From: Bugula neritina
Lineage: Eukaryota > Bryozoa > Gymnolaemata > Cheilostomatida > Bugulidae
Assembly (NCBI GenBank): GCA_964035545.1
Contig: CAXIUT010000230.1
Span: 558,001-622,000, forward strand
Direction: 5' to 3'
Length of the DNA: 64,000 nucleotides
Shown: piece after piece, positions 1 to 14,057 of the stretch
Numbering within the stretch: the first letter of the stretch is position 1
Layout: every line of letters begins with the position of its first letter
The notes under the pieces: model-generated
The model's input: the letters and a program-made list of their open reading frames with translations, nothing else
The model's database searches: none
What the model was told of the DNA's origin: nothing
Position numbers and translations under genes: made by a program

Positions 1-596
1 AAAATACTGCAACATACTGAAATACACTGCAACACACCGAAATATACTGCAAAATAAAACAACATACTGAAATACACTGTAACATATTGAAATACACTGT
101 AACACATTGAAATATACTGCAACATACCGAGATATATTGTAAACTACTGAAATATACTGTAACACATTGAAAAATACTGCAACATACTGAAATTTACTGC
201 GACACATTGCAATATACTGTAACATACTGAAATATGCTGTAGCACACTGAAATACACTGCAACTCACTGAAATATACTGCAACATACTGAAATACACTGT
301 AACATATTGAAATATACTGCAACATACTGCACCATACTGAAATACACTGGAACATATTGAAATACACTGCAACAAATTGGAGTATACTGCAACACACTGA
401 AACACACTGAAATACACCGCAAAACACTACAAAATACTGAAACATACTGCAACATACTGAAATACACTACTACATACTGAAATATACTGCAACATACTGC
501 ACCATACTGAAATACACTGTAACATACTGAAAAACACTGCAACATAATACAACATTTTGAAATACACTGCAACACATTGAAATATACTGCAACATA

Positions 597-627
597 CCTA
601 AATATACGGTAATATACCAAAATATAC
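597..627. repeat. Recurrent three-monomer CpG cassette (representative copy)
   Basis: Three consecutive divergent monomers, 'acctaaat', 'atacggtaat' and 'ataccaaaat', interrupt the ACTG pattern. The cassette recurs many times at intervals of a few hundred bases, for example near 1205, 3240, 3660, 4720, 5560, 5880, 6740 and 8940. The third monomer is sometimes 'atactgaaat' or 'atatcaaaat'. It contains one of the few CpG dinucleotides of the array. Whether anything binds it cannot be told from the sequence. Confidence 0.7.
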
Positions 628-733
628 TGTAACATAATGAAATATGCTGTAGCACATTGAAATACACTGCAACTCACTGAAATATACTGCAACATACTGA
701 AACACAGTGCTACATACTGAAATATACTGCAAC

Positions 734-1107
734 ATACTGCAACATACTGAAATACACTTCAACACACTGAAAAACACTGCAAAATACTGTAACACACTGA
801 AATATACTGCAAAACACTGAAATACACTGCTACATACTGAAATATACTGCAACACAGTGCAACATACTGCAACATACTAAAATATACTGCAACATACCTA
901 AATGTACGGTAATATACCAAAATATACTGTAACATAATGAAAAATACTGCAACATACTGAAATACACTTCAACACACTGAAAAACACTGCAAAATACTGT
1001 AACACACTGAAATATACTGCAAAACACTGAAATACACTGCTACATACTGAAATATACTGCAACACAGTGCAACATACTGCAACATACTAAAATATACTGC
1101 AACATAC
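734..1107. repeat. 210-base (21-monomer) local tandem duplication
   Basis: Bases 734-897 reappear without a difference that I can see at 944-1107, an offset of 210. The repeated part carries the unusual 'cacttcaacacac' and 'cacagtgcaac' variants. Both ends stop at ordinary monomers, where one copy continues as 'atacctaaatg' and the other as 'atactgaaat'. This is a simple in-register duplication. Confidence 0.85.
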
Positions 1108-1463
1108 TGAAATACACTGCAAAATACTGAAATACACTGTAACATACTGAAATACACTGCAAAATATTACAACATATTGAAATACACTGCAATACATTGA
1201 AATATACTGCAACATACCTAAATATACGGTAATATACTGAAATATACTGTAACACATTGAAAAATACTGCAAAATACTGAAATACACTGCAACATACTAC
1301 AACATACTGAAATACGCTGTAATACATTGAAATACACTGCAACACATTGAAATATACTGTAACTCGCTGAAACATACTGTAACTCACTGAAATATAGTGT
1401 AATATACGGAAATGTACTGTAAAATACTGGAATATACTGTAACACACTGAAATACACTGCAAC

Positions 1464-1567
1464 ATGTGTCAGTTTACTTCATTTAGTACACACCAGCAAA
1501 TTATGACCTAACATTAAAGTGTGCTCAAAATCCATTGAAATTTACTATACATGGTATTTTTATGTGT
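1464..1567. other. Unique island of about 104 bases inside the satellite
   Basis: This is the only stretch without the 10-base pattern. The left junction is inside 'aacat|gtgtcagttt' and the right junction inside 'tatgtgt|tgcaacata'. The hexamer atgtgt is present at both edges (1464-1469 and 1562-1567), as a short target duplication or a microhomology junction would leave. A weak satellite-like piece, 'cattgaaatttact' at 1533-1546, sits two bases out of register, so the island could also be decayed array. From the last good monomer on the left (1461) to the first on the right (1571) is 110 bases, so the flanks keep the same phase. No coding potential, tRNA or clear hairpin is visible. Confidence 0.85.
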
Positions 1568-1833
1568 TGCAACATACTAAAACATACTGCAACATACTGA
1601 AATACACTGCAAAATACTGAAATACACTGTAACATACTGAAATACACTGCAAAATACTACAACATTTTGAAATACACTGCAATACATTGAAATATACTGC
1701 AACATTCTAAATATACGGTAATATACTGAAATATAGTGTAACACATTGAAAAATACTACAAAATACTGAAATACACTGCAACATACTACAACATACTGAA
1801 ATACGCTGTAATACATTGGTAATATACTGAAAT
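1568..1833. repeat. Lead-in segment before the first complete unit, with two private indels
   Basis: This stretch matches 7236-7530, the end of unit U1. It has a private -1 at about 1695 ('aacattctaaat' against 'aacattcctaaat' elsewhere). It also has a private 28-base deletion between 1818 and 1819, where 'acattg' runs straight into 'gtaatatactg'. It follows the unique island directly. Confidence 0.8.
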
Positions 1834-3303
1834 AAACTATAACACATTGAAAATACTGCAACATACTGAAATACACTGCAACACAACGAAATATACTGCA
1901 AAATAAAACAACATACTGAAATACACTGTAACATATTGAAATACACTGTAACACATTGAAATATACTGCAACATACCGAGATATATTGTAAACTACTGAA
2001 ATATACTGTAACACATTGAAAAATACTGCAACATACTGAAATTTACTGCGACACATTGCAATATACTGTAACATACTGAAATATGCTGTAGCACACTGAA
2101 ATACACTGCAACTCACTGAAATATACTGCAAAATACTGAAACACACTAAAACATATTGAAAAATACTGCAACATACTGAAATACACTGTAACATACTGAA
2201 ATACACTGCCAAATACTACAACATATTGAAATACACTGCAACGAACCTAAATGTACGGTAAGATACTGAAATATACTGTAACATATTAAAAAGTACAGCA
2301 ACATACTGAAAGATACTGCAAGATACTGCAACATACTAAAATACACTGTAACATAATGAAACACACTGCAACATACTGCATTATACTGACATACACTGGA
2401 ACATAATGAAATACACTGCAACAAATTGAAGTATACTGCAACACACCGAAACAGACGGCAACATACTGAAATATACTGCGACAGATTGAAATGTACAGCA
2501 ACATACTGAAATATACTGCTACACATTGCAATATACTGCAACATACTGAAATACGCGGTAATATATTGAAATACACTGCAACACGTTGAAATATACTGTA
2601 ACTCGCTGAAATATAGTGTAATATACGGAAATGTACTGTAACATACTGGAACATACTGTAACACACTGAAGTATACTGCAACATACTGAAATGCAGTGCT
2701 ACATACTGAAATATACTGCAACATACTGCAACATACTGAAATACACTGTAACATACTGAAACACACTGCAACATACTACAACATACTGAAATACACTGCT
2801 ACATACTGAAATATACTACTACATACTGCAACATTTGGCAACATACTGAAATATACTGCGACACATTGCAATATACTGAAACATACTGAAATATGCTGTA
2901 GCACACTGAAATACACTGCAACTCACTGAAATATACTGCAACATACTGAAATACACTGTGACATACTGAAATATACTGCGACATACTGCACCATACTGAA
3001 ATACACTGTAACATACTGAAATACACTGCAACACATTGAAATAGACTGCAAAATACTGAAATACACTGCTACATACTGAAATATACTGCAACACACTGCA
3101 ACATACTGCAACATACTGAAATATACTGCGACACATTGCAATATACTCTAACATACTGAAATACAGTGCTACATACTGAAATATACTGCAACATACCGAA
3201 ATACACTGTAACATGTTGAAATATACTGCAACATACCTAAATATACGGTAATATACCAAAATATACTGTAACACATTGAAAAATACTGCAACATACTGAA
3301 ATA

Positions 3304-3321
3304 CACTGCAACCTCTGAAAA
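3304..3321. repeat. Landmark A, -1 phase shift 'aacctctg' (representative copy)
   Basis: Here 'gcaacctctgaaaaac' replaces the usual 'gcaacacactgaaaaac', a loss of one base. The copies start at 3310, 9007, 15484, 20201, 28608, 42969 and 45256. It is followed 30 bases on by 'acactcaaatatactg', another variant restricted to this place. It defines units that retain the B-to-A segment. Confidence 0.9.
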
Positions 3322-6300
3322 ACACTGCAAAATACTGTAACACACTCAAATATACTGCAAAACACCGAAATACACTGCTACATACTGAAATATACTGCAA
3401 CACACTGCAACATACTGCAACATACTAAAATATACTGCAACATACTGAAATACACTGCAAAATACTGAAATACACGGTAACATACTGAAATATACTGCAA
3501 CACATTGCAATATACTGTAACATACTGAAATATGCTGTAGCACACTGAAATACACTGTAACTCACTGAAATATACTGCAACATACTGAAATACACTGCAA
3601 AATACTACAACATATTGAAATACACTGCAATACATTGAAATATACTGCAACATACCTAAATATACGGTAATATACTGCAATACACTGTAACACATTGAAA
3701 AATACTGCAAAATACCGAAATACACTGCAACATACTACAACATACTGAAATACGCTGTAATACATTGAAATACACTGCAACACATTGAAATATACTGTAA
3801 CTCGCTGAAACATACTGTAACTCACTGAAATATAGTGTAATATACGGAAATGTACTGTAAAATACTGGAATATACTGTAACACACTGAAATATACTGCAA
3901 CATAATGAAATACACTGTAACATACTGAAATACACTGCAACATCCCGCAACATATTGAAATACACTGCAGCACACTGCAACATACTGCAACATACTAAAA
4001 TATACTGCAACATACTGAAATACACTGCAAAATACTGAAATACACTGTAACATACTGAAATATACTGCAACATACTGAAATACACTGCTACATACTGAAA
4101 TATACTGCAACATACTGCAACATACTAAAATACACTGCAACATATTGAAATACACTGCAACACATTGAAATATACGGCAAAATACTGAAATACACTGCTA
4201 CATACTGAAATATACTGCAACACACTGCAACATACTGCAACATACTAAAATTTACTGCAACATACTGAAATACAGTGCAGAATACTGAAATAAACTGTAA
4301 CATACTGAAATATACTGCAAAATACTGAAATACACTGCTACACACTGAAAAATACTGCAACACACTGCGACATACTGCAACATACTAAAATACACTGTAA
4401 CATATTGAAATACACTGCAACACATTGAAATATGCTGCAATGTACCGAAATATATGGTAAACTACTGAAATATACTGTCACACATTGAAAAATACTGACA
4501 CATACTGAAATATACTGCGACACATTGCAATATACTGTAACATACTGAAATATGCTGTAGCACACTGAAATACACTGTAACTCACTGAAATATACTGCAA
4601 CATACTGAAATACACTGTAACATGTTGAAATATACTGCAACATACTGCAATACACTGCAACATACTACAACATATTGAAAGACACTGCAACACATTGAAA
4701 TATACTGCAACATACCTAAATATACGGTAATATACCAAAATAAACTGTAACACATTGAAAAATACTGCAACATACTGAAATACACAGCAACACACTGAAA
4801 AACTCTGCAAAATACTGTAACACACTGAAATATACTGCAAAATACTGAAATACTCTGCTACATACTGAAATATACTGCAACACACTGCAACATACTGCAA
4901 CATACTAAAATATACTGCAACATACTGAAATACACTGCAAAATACTGAAATACACTGTAACATACTGAAATATACTGCAACATACTGAAGTACACTCCTA
5001 CATACTGAAATATACTGCAACTCACTGCAACATACTGCAACATACTAAAATACACTGTAACATATTGAAATACACTGCAACACATTGAAATATACTGCAA
5101 AATACTGAAATACACTGCTACACACTGAAATATACTGCAACACACGGCAACATACTGCAACATACTAAAATATACTGCAACATACTGAAATACACTGCAA
5201 AATACTGAAATACACTGTAACATACTGAAATATACTGCAACATACTGAAATATACTGCTACATACTGAAATATACAGCAACACACTGCAACATACTGCAA
5301 CATACTAAAATACACTGTAACATAATGAAATACACTGCAACATACTGAAATACACTGCAAAATACTGAAATACACTGTAACATACTGAAATATACTGCAA
5401 CATACTGAAATACACTGCTATATACTGAAATATATGGCAACACACTGCAACATACTGAAACATACTGAAATACACTGTAACATACTGAAATTCACTGCAA
5501 CATACTACAACATTTTGAAATACACTGCAACACATTGAAATATACTGCAACATACCTAAATATACGGTAATATACCAAAATACACTGTAACATAATGAAA
5601 AATACTGCAACATACTGAAATACACTTCAACACACTGAAAAACACTGCAAAATACTGTAACACACTGAATGATACTGCAAAATACCGATATACACTGCTA
5701 CATACTGAAATATACTGCAACACACTGCAACATACTGCAACATACTAAAATATACTGCAACATACTGAAATACACTGCAAAATACTGAAATACACTGTAA
5801 CATAATGAAATACACTGCAAAATACTACAACATATTGAAATACACTGCAATACATTGAAGTATACTGCAACATACCTAAATATACGGTAATATACTGAAA
5901 TATACTGTAACACATTGAAAAATACTGCAAAATACTCAAATACACTGCAACATACTACAACATACCGAAATACGCTGTAATACATTGAAATACACTGCAA
6001 CACATTGAAATATACTGTAACTCGCTGAAACATACTGTAACTCACTGAAATATAGTGTAATATACGGAAATGTACTGTAAAATAAAGGAATATACTGTAA
6101 CACACTGAAATATACTGCAACATGATGAAATACACTGTAACATACTGAAATACACTGCAACATCCGGCAACATATTGAAATACACTGCAGCACACTGCAA
6201 CATACTAAAATATACTGCAACATACTGAAATACACTGCAAAATACTGAAATATACTGCAACATACTGCAACATACTAAAATACACTGTAACATATTGAAA

Positions 6301-6725
6301 TACACTGCAACACATTGAAATATATGGCAAAATACTGAAATACACTGCTACATACTGAAATATACTGCAACACACTGCAACATACTGCAACATACTAAAA
6401 TTTACTGCAACATACTGAATTACACTGCAGAATACTGAAATACACTGTAACATACTGAAATATACTGCGACACATTGCAATATACTGTAACATACTGAAA
6501 TATGCTGTAGCACATTGAAATACACTGCAACTCACTGAAATATACTGCAACATACTGAAATACACTGTAACATATTGAAATACACTGCAACATACTGAAA
6601 TACAGTGCAACATACTGAAATATACTGCAACATACTGCAACATACTGAAATACACTGTAACAAACTGAAATACACTGCAACATACTACAACATTTTGAAA
6701 CACACTGCAACACATTGAAATATAC

Positions 6726-6765
6726 TGCAACATTCCTAAATATACGGTAATATATCAAAATATAC
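6726..6765. repeat. Landmark D, 'attcctaaat...atatcaaaa' (representative copy)
   Basis: This is a variant of the CpG cassette with 'cattcctaaat' and 'atatatcaaaata'. The 'atatc' starts are 6752, 12449, 18266, 23593, 26883, 32280, 35488, 38696 and 41034. The distance to the next B is 459 in six of the nine copies. The copies at 35488 and 38696 share 'cgataat' instead of 'cggtaat', which marks them as the closest pair. Confidence 0.88.
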
Positions 6766-7483
6766 TGTAACACATTGAAAAATACTGCAACATACTGAAA
6801 TACACTGCTACATACTGAAATATACTGCAACACACTGCAACATACTGCAACATACTAAAATTTACTGCAACATACTGAAATACACTGCAGAATACTGAAA
6901 TACACTGTAACATACTGAAATATACTGCAAAATACTGAAATACACTGCTACATACTGAAAAATACTGCAACACACTGCGACATACTGCAACATACTAAAA
7001 TACACTGTAACATATTGAAATACACTGCAACACATTGAAATATGCTGCAATGTACCGAAATATATGGTAAACTACTGAAATATACTGTAACACATTGAAA
7101 AATACTGCAACATACTGAAATACACTGCATTACACTGAAAAACATTGCAAAATACTGTAACACACTGAAATATACTGCAAAACACTGAATTACACTGCTA
7201 CATACTGAAATATACTGCAACACAGTGCAACATGCTGCAACATACTAAAATATACTGCAACATGCTGAAATACACTGCAGAATACTGATATACACTGTAA
7301 CATACTGAAATACACTGCAAAATACTACAACATTTTGAAATACACTGCAATACATTGAAATATACTGCAACTTACCTAAATATACGGTAATATACTGAAA
7401 TATACTGTAACACATTGAAAAATACTACAAAATACTGAAATACACTGCAACATACTACAACATACTGAAATACACTGTAATAC

Positions 7484-7552
7484 ATTGAATATACTGCAAC
7501 ATACCTAAATATGCGGTAATATACTGAAATAAACTATAACACATTGAAAATA
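7484..7552. repeat. Landmark B with paired -1 phase shifts (representative copy)
   Basis: Two single-base losses sit about 60 bases apart: 'cattgaatatactg' (one A fewer than 'cattgaaatatactg') and 'cattgaaaatactg' (one A fewer). Between them lie 'atatgcggtaat' and the diagnostic 'aaactata'. The copies start at 1834, 7531, 14058, 18725, 27342, 32739, 35947, 39155, 41493 and 43780. Each complete copy moves the 10-base frame by -2. The copy at 1834 has lost the first half through a 28-base deletion. Confidence 0.88.
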
Positions 7553-10500
7553 CTGCAACATACTGAAATACACTGCAACACAACGAAATATACTGCAAAA
7601 TAAAACAACATACTGAAATACACTGTAACATATTGAAATACACTGTAACACATTGAAATATACTGCAACATACCGAGATATATTGTAAACTACTGAAATA
7701 TACTGTAACACATTGAAAAATACTGCAACATACTGAAATTTACTGCGACACATTGCAATATACTGTAACATACTGAAATATGCTGTAGCACACTGAAATA
7801 CACTGCAACTCACTGAAATATACTGCAAAATACTGAAACACACTAAAACATATTGAAAAATACTGCAACATACTGAAATACACTGTAACATACTGAAATA
7901 CACTGCCAAATACTACAACATATTGAAATACACTGCAACGAACCTAAATGTACGGTAAGATACTGAAATATACTGTAACATATTAAAAAGTACAGCAACA
8001 TACTGAAAGATACTGCAAGATACTGCAACATACTAAAATACACTGTAACATAATGAAACACACTGCAACATACTGCATTATACTGACATACACTGGAACA
8101 TAATGAAATACACTGCAACATATTGAAGTATACTGCAACACACCGAAACATACGGCAACATACTGAAATATACTGCGACAGATTGAAATGTACAGCAACA
8201 TACTGAAATATACTGCGACACATTGCAATATACTGCAACATACTGAAATACGCGGTAATATATTGAAATACACTGCAACACGTTGAAATATACTGTAACT
8301 CGCTGAAATATAGTGTAATATACGGAAATGTACTGTAACATACTGGAACATACTGTAACACACTGAAGTATACTGCAACATACTGAAATGCAGTGCTACA
8401 TACTGAAATATACTGCAACATACTGCAACATACTGAAAGACACTGTAACATACTGAAACACACTGCAACATACTACAACATACTGAAATACACTGCTACA
8501 TACTGAAATATACTACTACATACTGCAACATTTGGCAACATACTGAAATATACTGCGACACATTGCAATATACTGAAACATACTGAAATATGCTGTAGCA
8601 CACTGAAATACACTGCAACTCACTGAAATATACTGCAACATACTGAAATACACTGTGACATACTGAAATATACTGCGACATACTGCACCATACTGAAATA
8701 CACTGTAACATACTGAAATACACTGCAACACATTGAAATAGACTGCAAAATACTGAAATACACTGCTATATACTGAAATATACTGCAACACACTGCAACA
8801 TACTGCAACATACTGAAATATACTGCGACACATTGCAATATACTCTAACATACTGAAATACAGTGCTACATACTGAAATATACTGCAACATACCGAAATA
8901 CACTGTAACATGTTGAAATATACTGCAACATACCTAAATATACGGTAATATACCAAAATATACTGTAACACATTGAAAAATACTGCAACATACTGAAATA
9001 CACTGCAACCTCTGAAAAACACTGCAAAATACTGTAACACACTCAAATATACTGCAAAACACCAAAATACACTGCTACATACTGAAATATACTGCAACAC
9101 ACTGCAACATACTGCAACATACTAAAATATACTGCAACATACTGAAATACACTGCAAAATACTGAAATACACTGTAACATACTGAAATATACTGCAACAC
9201 ATTGCAATATACTGTAACATACTGAAATATGCTGTAGCACACTGAAATACACTGAAACTCACTGAAATATACTGCAACATACTGAAATACACTGCAAAAT
9301 ACTACAACATATTGAAATACACTGCAATACATTGAAATATACTGCAACATACCTAAATATACGGTAATATACTGCAATACACTGTAACACATTGAAAAAT
9401 ACTGCAAAATACCGAAATACACTGCAACATACTACAACATACTGAAATACGCTGTAATACATTGAAATACACTGCAACACATTGAAATATACTGTAACTC
9501 GCTGAAACATACTGTAACTCACTGAAATATAGTGTAATATACGGAAATGTACTGTAAAATACTGGAATATACTGTAACACACTGAAATATACTGCAACAT
9601 AATGAAATACACTGTAACATACTGAAATACACTGCAACATCCCGCAACATATTGAAATACACTGCAGCACACTGCAACATACTGCAACATACTAAAATAT
9701 ACTGCAACATACTGAAATACACTGCAAAATACTGAAATACACTGTAACATACTGAAATATACTGCAACATACTGAAATACACTGCTACATACTGAAATAT
9801 ACTGCAACATACTGCAACATACTAAAATACACTGCAACATATTGAAATACACTGCAACACATTGAAATATACGGCAAAATACTGAAATATACTGCTACAT
9901 ACTGAAATATACTGCAACACACTGCAACATACTGCAACATACTAAAATATACTGCAACATACTGAAATACAGTGCAGAATACTGAAATAAACTGTAACAT
10001 ACTGAAATATACTGCAAAATACTGAAATACACTGTTACACACTGAAAAATACTGCAACACACTGCGACATACTGCAACATACTAAAATACACTGTAACAT
10101 ATTGAAATACACTGCAACACATTGAAATATGCTGCAATGTACCGAAATATATGGTAAACTACTGAAATATACTGTCACACATTGAAAAATACTGACACAT
10201 ACTGAAATATACTGCGACACATTGCAATATACTGTAACATACTGAAATATGCTGTAGCACACTGAAATACACTGTAACTCACTGAAATATACTGCAACAT
10301 ACTGAAATACACTGTAACATGTTGAAATATACTGCAACATACTGCAATACACTGCAACATACTACAACATATTGAAAGACACTGCAACACATTGAAATAT
10401 ACTGCAACATACCTAAATATACGGTAATATACCAAAATAAACTGTTACACATTGAAAAATACTGCAACATACTGAAATACACAGCAACACACTGAAAAAC

Positions 10501-13500
10501 TCTGCAAAATACTGTAACACACTGAAATATACTGCAAAATACTGAAATACTCTGCTACATACTGAAATATACTGCAACACACTGCAACATACTGCAACAT
10601 ACTAAAATATACTGCAACATACTGAAATACACTGCAAAATACTGAAATACACTGTAACATACTGAAATATACTGCAACATACTGAAGTACACTCCTACAT
10701 ACTGAAATATACTGCAACTCACTGCAACATACTGCAACATACTAAAATACACTGTAACATATTGAAATACACTGCAACACATTGAAATATACTGCAAAAT
10801 ACTGAAATACACTGCTACACACTGAAATATACTGCAACACACGGCAACATACTGCAACATACTAAAATATACTGCAACATGCTGAAATACACTGCAAAAT
10901 ACTGAAATACACTGTAACATACTGAAATATACTGCAACATACTGAAATATACTGCTACATACTGAAATATACAGCAACACACTGCAACATACTGCAACAT
11001 ACTAAAATACACTGTAACATAATGAAATACACTGCAACATACTGAAATACACTGCAAAATACTGAAATACACTGTAACATACTGAAATATACTGCAACAT
11101 ACTGAAATACACTGCTACATACTGAAATATATGGCAACACACTGCAACATACTGAAACATACTGAAATACACTGTAACATACTGAAATTCACTGCAACAT
11201 ACTACAACATTTTGAAATACACTGCAACACATTGAAATATACTGCAACATACCTAAATATACGGTAATATACCAAAATACACTGTAACATAATGAAAAAT
11301 ACTGCAACATACTGAAATACACTTCAACACACTGAAAAACACTGCAAAATACTGTAACACACTGAATGACACTGCAAAATACTGAAATACACTGCTACAT
11401 ACTGAAATATACTGCAACACACTGCAACATACTGCAACATACTAAAATATACTGCAACATACTGAAATACACTGCAAAATACTGAAATACACTGTAACAT
11501 ACTGAAATACACTGCAAAATACTACAACATATTGAAATACACTGCAATACATTGAAGTATACTGCAACATACCTAAATATACGGTAATATACTGAAATAT
11601 ACTGTAACACATTGAAAAATACTGCAAAATACTCAAATACACTGCAACATACTACAACATACCGAAATACGCTGTAATACATTGAAATACACTGCAACAC
11701 ATTGAAATATACTGTAACTCGCTGAAACATACTGTAACTCACTGAAATATAGTGTAATATACGGAAATGTACTGTAAAATAAAGGAATATACTGTAACAC
11801 ACTGAAATATACTGCAACATAATGAAATACACTGTAACATACTGAAATACACTGCAACATCCCGCAACATATTGAAACACACTGCAGCACACTGCAACAT
11901 ACTAAAATATACTGCAACATACTGAAATACACTGCAAAATACTGAAATATACTGCAACATACTGCAACATACTAAAATACACTGTAACATATTGAAATAC
12001 ACTGCAACACATTGAAATATATGGCAAAATACTGAAATACACTGCTACATACTGAAATATACTGCAACACACTGCAACATACTGCAACATACTAAAATTT
12101 ACTGCAACATACTGAAATACACTGCAGAATACTGAAATACACTGTAACATACTGAAATATACTGCGACACATTGCAATATACTGTAACATACTGAAATAT
12201 GCTGTAGCACATTGAAATACACTGCAACTCACTGAAATATACTGCAACATACTGAAATACACTGTAACATATTGAAATACACTGCAACATACTGAAATAC
12301 AGTGCTACATACTGAAATATACTGCAACATACTGCAACATACTGAAATACACTGTAACAAACTGAAATACACTGCAACATACTACAACATTTTGAAACAC
12401 ACTGCAACACATTGAAATATACTGCAACATTCCTAAATATACGGTAATATATCAAAATATACTGTAACACATTGAAAAATACTGCAACATACTGAAATAC
12501 ACTGCTACATACTGAAATATACTGCAACACACTGCAACTTACTGCAACATACTAAAATTTACTGCAACATACTGAAATACACTGCAGAATACTGAAATAC
12601 ACTGTAACATACTGAAATATACTGCAAAATACTGAAATACACTGCTACATACTGAAAAATACTGCAACACACTGCGACATACTGCAACATACTAAAATAC
12701 ACTGTAACATATTGAAATATACTGCAACATACTGCAATACACTGCAACATACTACAACATATTGAAAGACACTGCAACACATTGAAATATACTGCAACAT
12801 ACCTAAATATACGGTAATTTACCAAAATAGACTGTTACACATTGAAAAATACTGCAACATACTGAAATACACTGCAACACACCGAAAAACACTGCAAAAT
12901 ACTGTAACACACTGAAATATACTGCAAAATACTGAAATACACTGCTACATACTGAAATATACTGCAACACACTGCAACATACTGCAACATGCTAACATAT
13001 ACTGCAACATACTGAAATACACTGCAAAATACTGAAATACACTGTAACATTCTGAAATATACTGCAACATACTGAAGTACACTCCTACATACTGAAAAAT
13101 ACTGCAACTCACTGCAACATACTGCAACATACTAAAATACACTGTAACATATTGAAATACACTGCAACACATTGAAATATACTGCAAAATACTGAAATAC
13201 ACTGCTACATACTGAAAAATACTGCAACACACTGCGACATACTGCAACATACTAAAATACACTGTAACATATTGAAATACACTGCAACACATTGAAATAT
13301 GCTGCAATGTACCGAAATATATGGTAAACTACTGAAATATACTGTCACACATTGAAAAATACTGACACATACTGAAATATACTGCGACACAGTGCAATAT
13401 ACTGTAACATACTGAAATATGCTGTAGCACACTGAAATACACTGCAACTCACTGAAATATACTGCAACATACTGAAATACACTGTAACATATCGAAATAT

Positions 13501-14057
13501 ACTGCAACATACTGCAATACACTGCAACATACTACAACATATTGAAAGACACTGCAACACATTGAAATATACTGCAACATACCTAAATATATGGTAATAT
13601 ACCAAAATAAACTGTTACACATTGAAAAATACTGCAACATACTGAAATACACTGCATTACACTGAAAAACATTGCAAAATACTGTAACACACTGAAATAT
13701 ACTGCAAAACACTGAAATACACTGCTACATACTGAAATATACTGCAACACAGTGCAACATACTGCAACATACTAAAATATACTGCAACATACTGAAATAC
13801 ACTGCAGAATACTGATATACACTGTAACATACTGAAATACACTGCAAAATACTACAACATTTTGAAATACACTGCAATACATTGAAATATACTGCAACTT
13901 ACCTAAATATACAGTAATATACTGAAATATACTGTAACACATTGAAAAATACTACAAAATACTGAAATACACTGCAACATACTACAACATACTGAAATAC
14001 GCTGTTATACATTGAATATACTGCAACATACCTAAATATGCGGTAATATACTGAAAT
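7531..14057. repeat. Higher-order unit U2 (6527 bases, U1 plus about 830)
   Basis: B is at 7531, A at 9007 and D at 12449, with spacing identical to U1 up to D. The D-to-B distance is then 1609 instead of 779. The extra 830 bases come from a mosaic replacement at about 12,711-13,611, listed separately. Confidence 0.87.
12711..13611. repeat. Mosaic insertion inside U2 built from upstream U2 sequence
   Basis: About 900 bases here stand in place of about 73 bases in U1 (7012-7085). The first part, to about 13,190, matches 10,321-10,800 at an offset of 2390; the rare 'actcctacat' is at 10,691 and 13,081. The rest matches about 10,020-10,441 at an offset of 3170. Two joined fragments copied out of order suggest two exchange events or one template-switching event. 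The net gain of 830 is a multiple of 10, so the phase is unchanged. Confidence 0.72.

Larger units (their letters stand above)
1..1463. repeat. Truncated higher-order unit at the left edge (U0)
   Basis: The 'aaaataaaac' variant at 51-60 lies 66 bases downstream of landmark B in complete units, so B of this unit would lie about 15 bases before the window. The first 330 bases follow the order seen after B elsewhere (compare 1873-2120). The rest is a mosaic that contains a 210-base tandem duplication and ends in the 'tatagtgtaatatacgg' segment, whose counterpart at about 3831-3895 continues without a break. Landmark A is absent. The unit stops at the unique island. Confidence 0.8.
1834..7530. 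repeat. Higher-order unit U1 (5697 bases, landmarks B-A-D)
   Basis: The unit runs from B at 1834 through A at 3310 (distance 1476) to D at 6752, and ends at the next B at 7531. It aligns with the start of U2 at a constant offset of 5697 for all three landmarks and through to about 7010/12,709. Differences between the two copies are scattered single bases; for example 2442 has 'accgaaacagac' where 8139 has 'accgaaacatac'. Confidence 0.88.

Noticed and set aside
1464-1567. Small RNA gene or short coding exon in the unique island
   Set aside because: No cloverleaf, box motifs, stable hairpin or useful open frame is visible; the best inverted match (cacac at 1489, gtgtg at 1519) is only five bases.
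1464-1567. Transposon insertion with target-site duplication
   Set aside because: The matching hexamer at the edges is suggestive, but there are no terminal inverted repeats, no poly-A tail, and the two flanks do not form a continuous unit when the island is removed.
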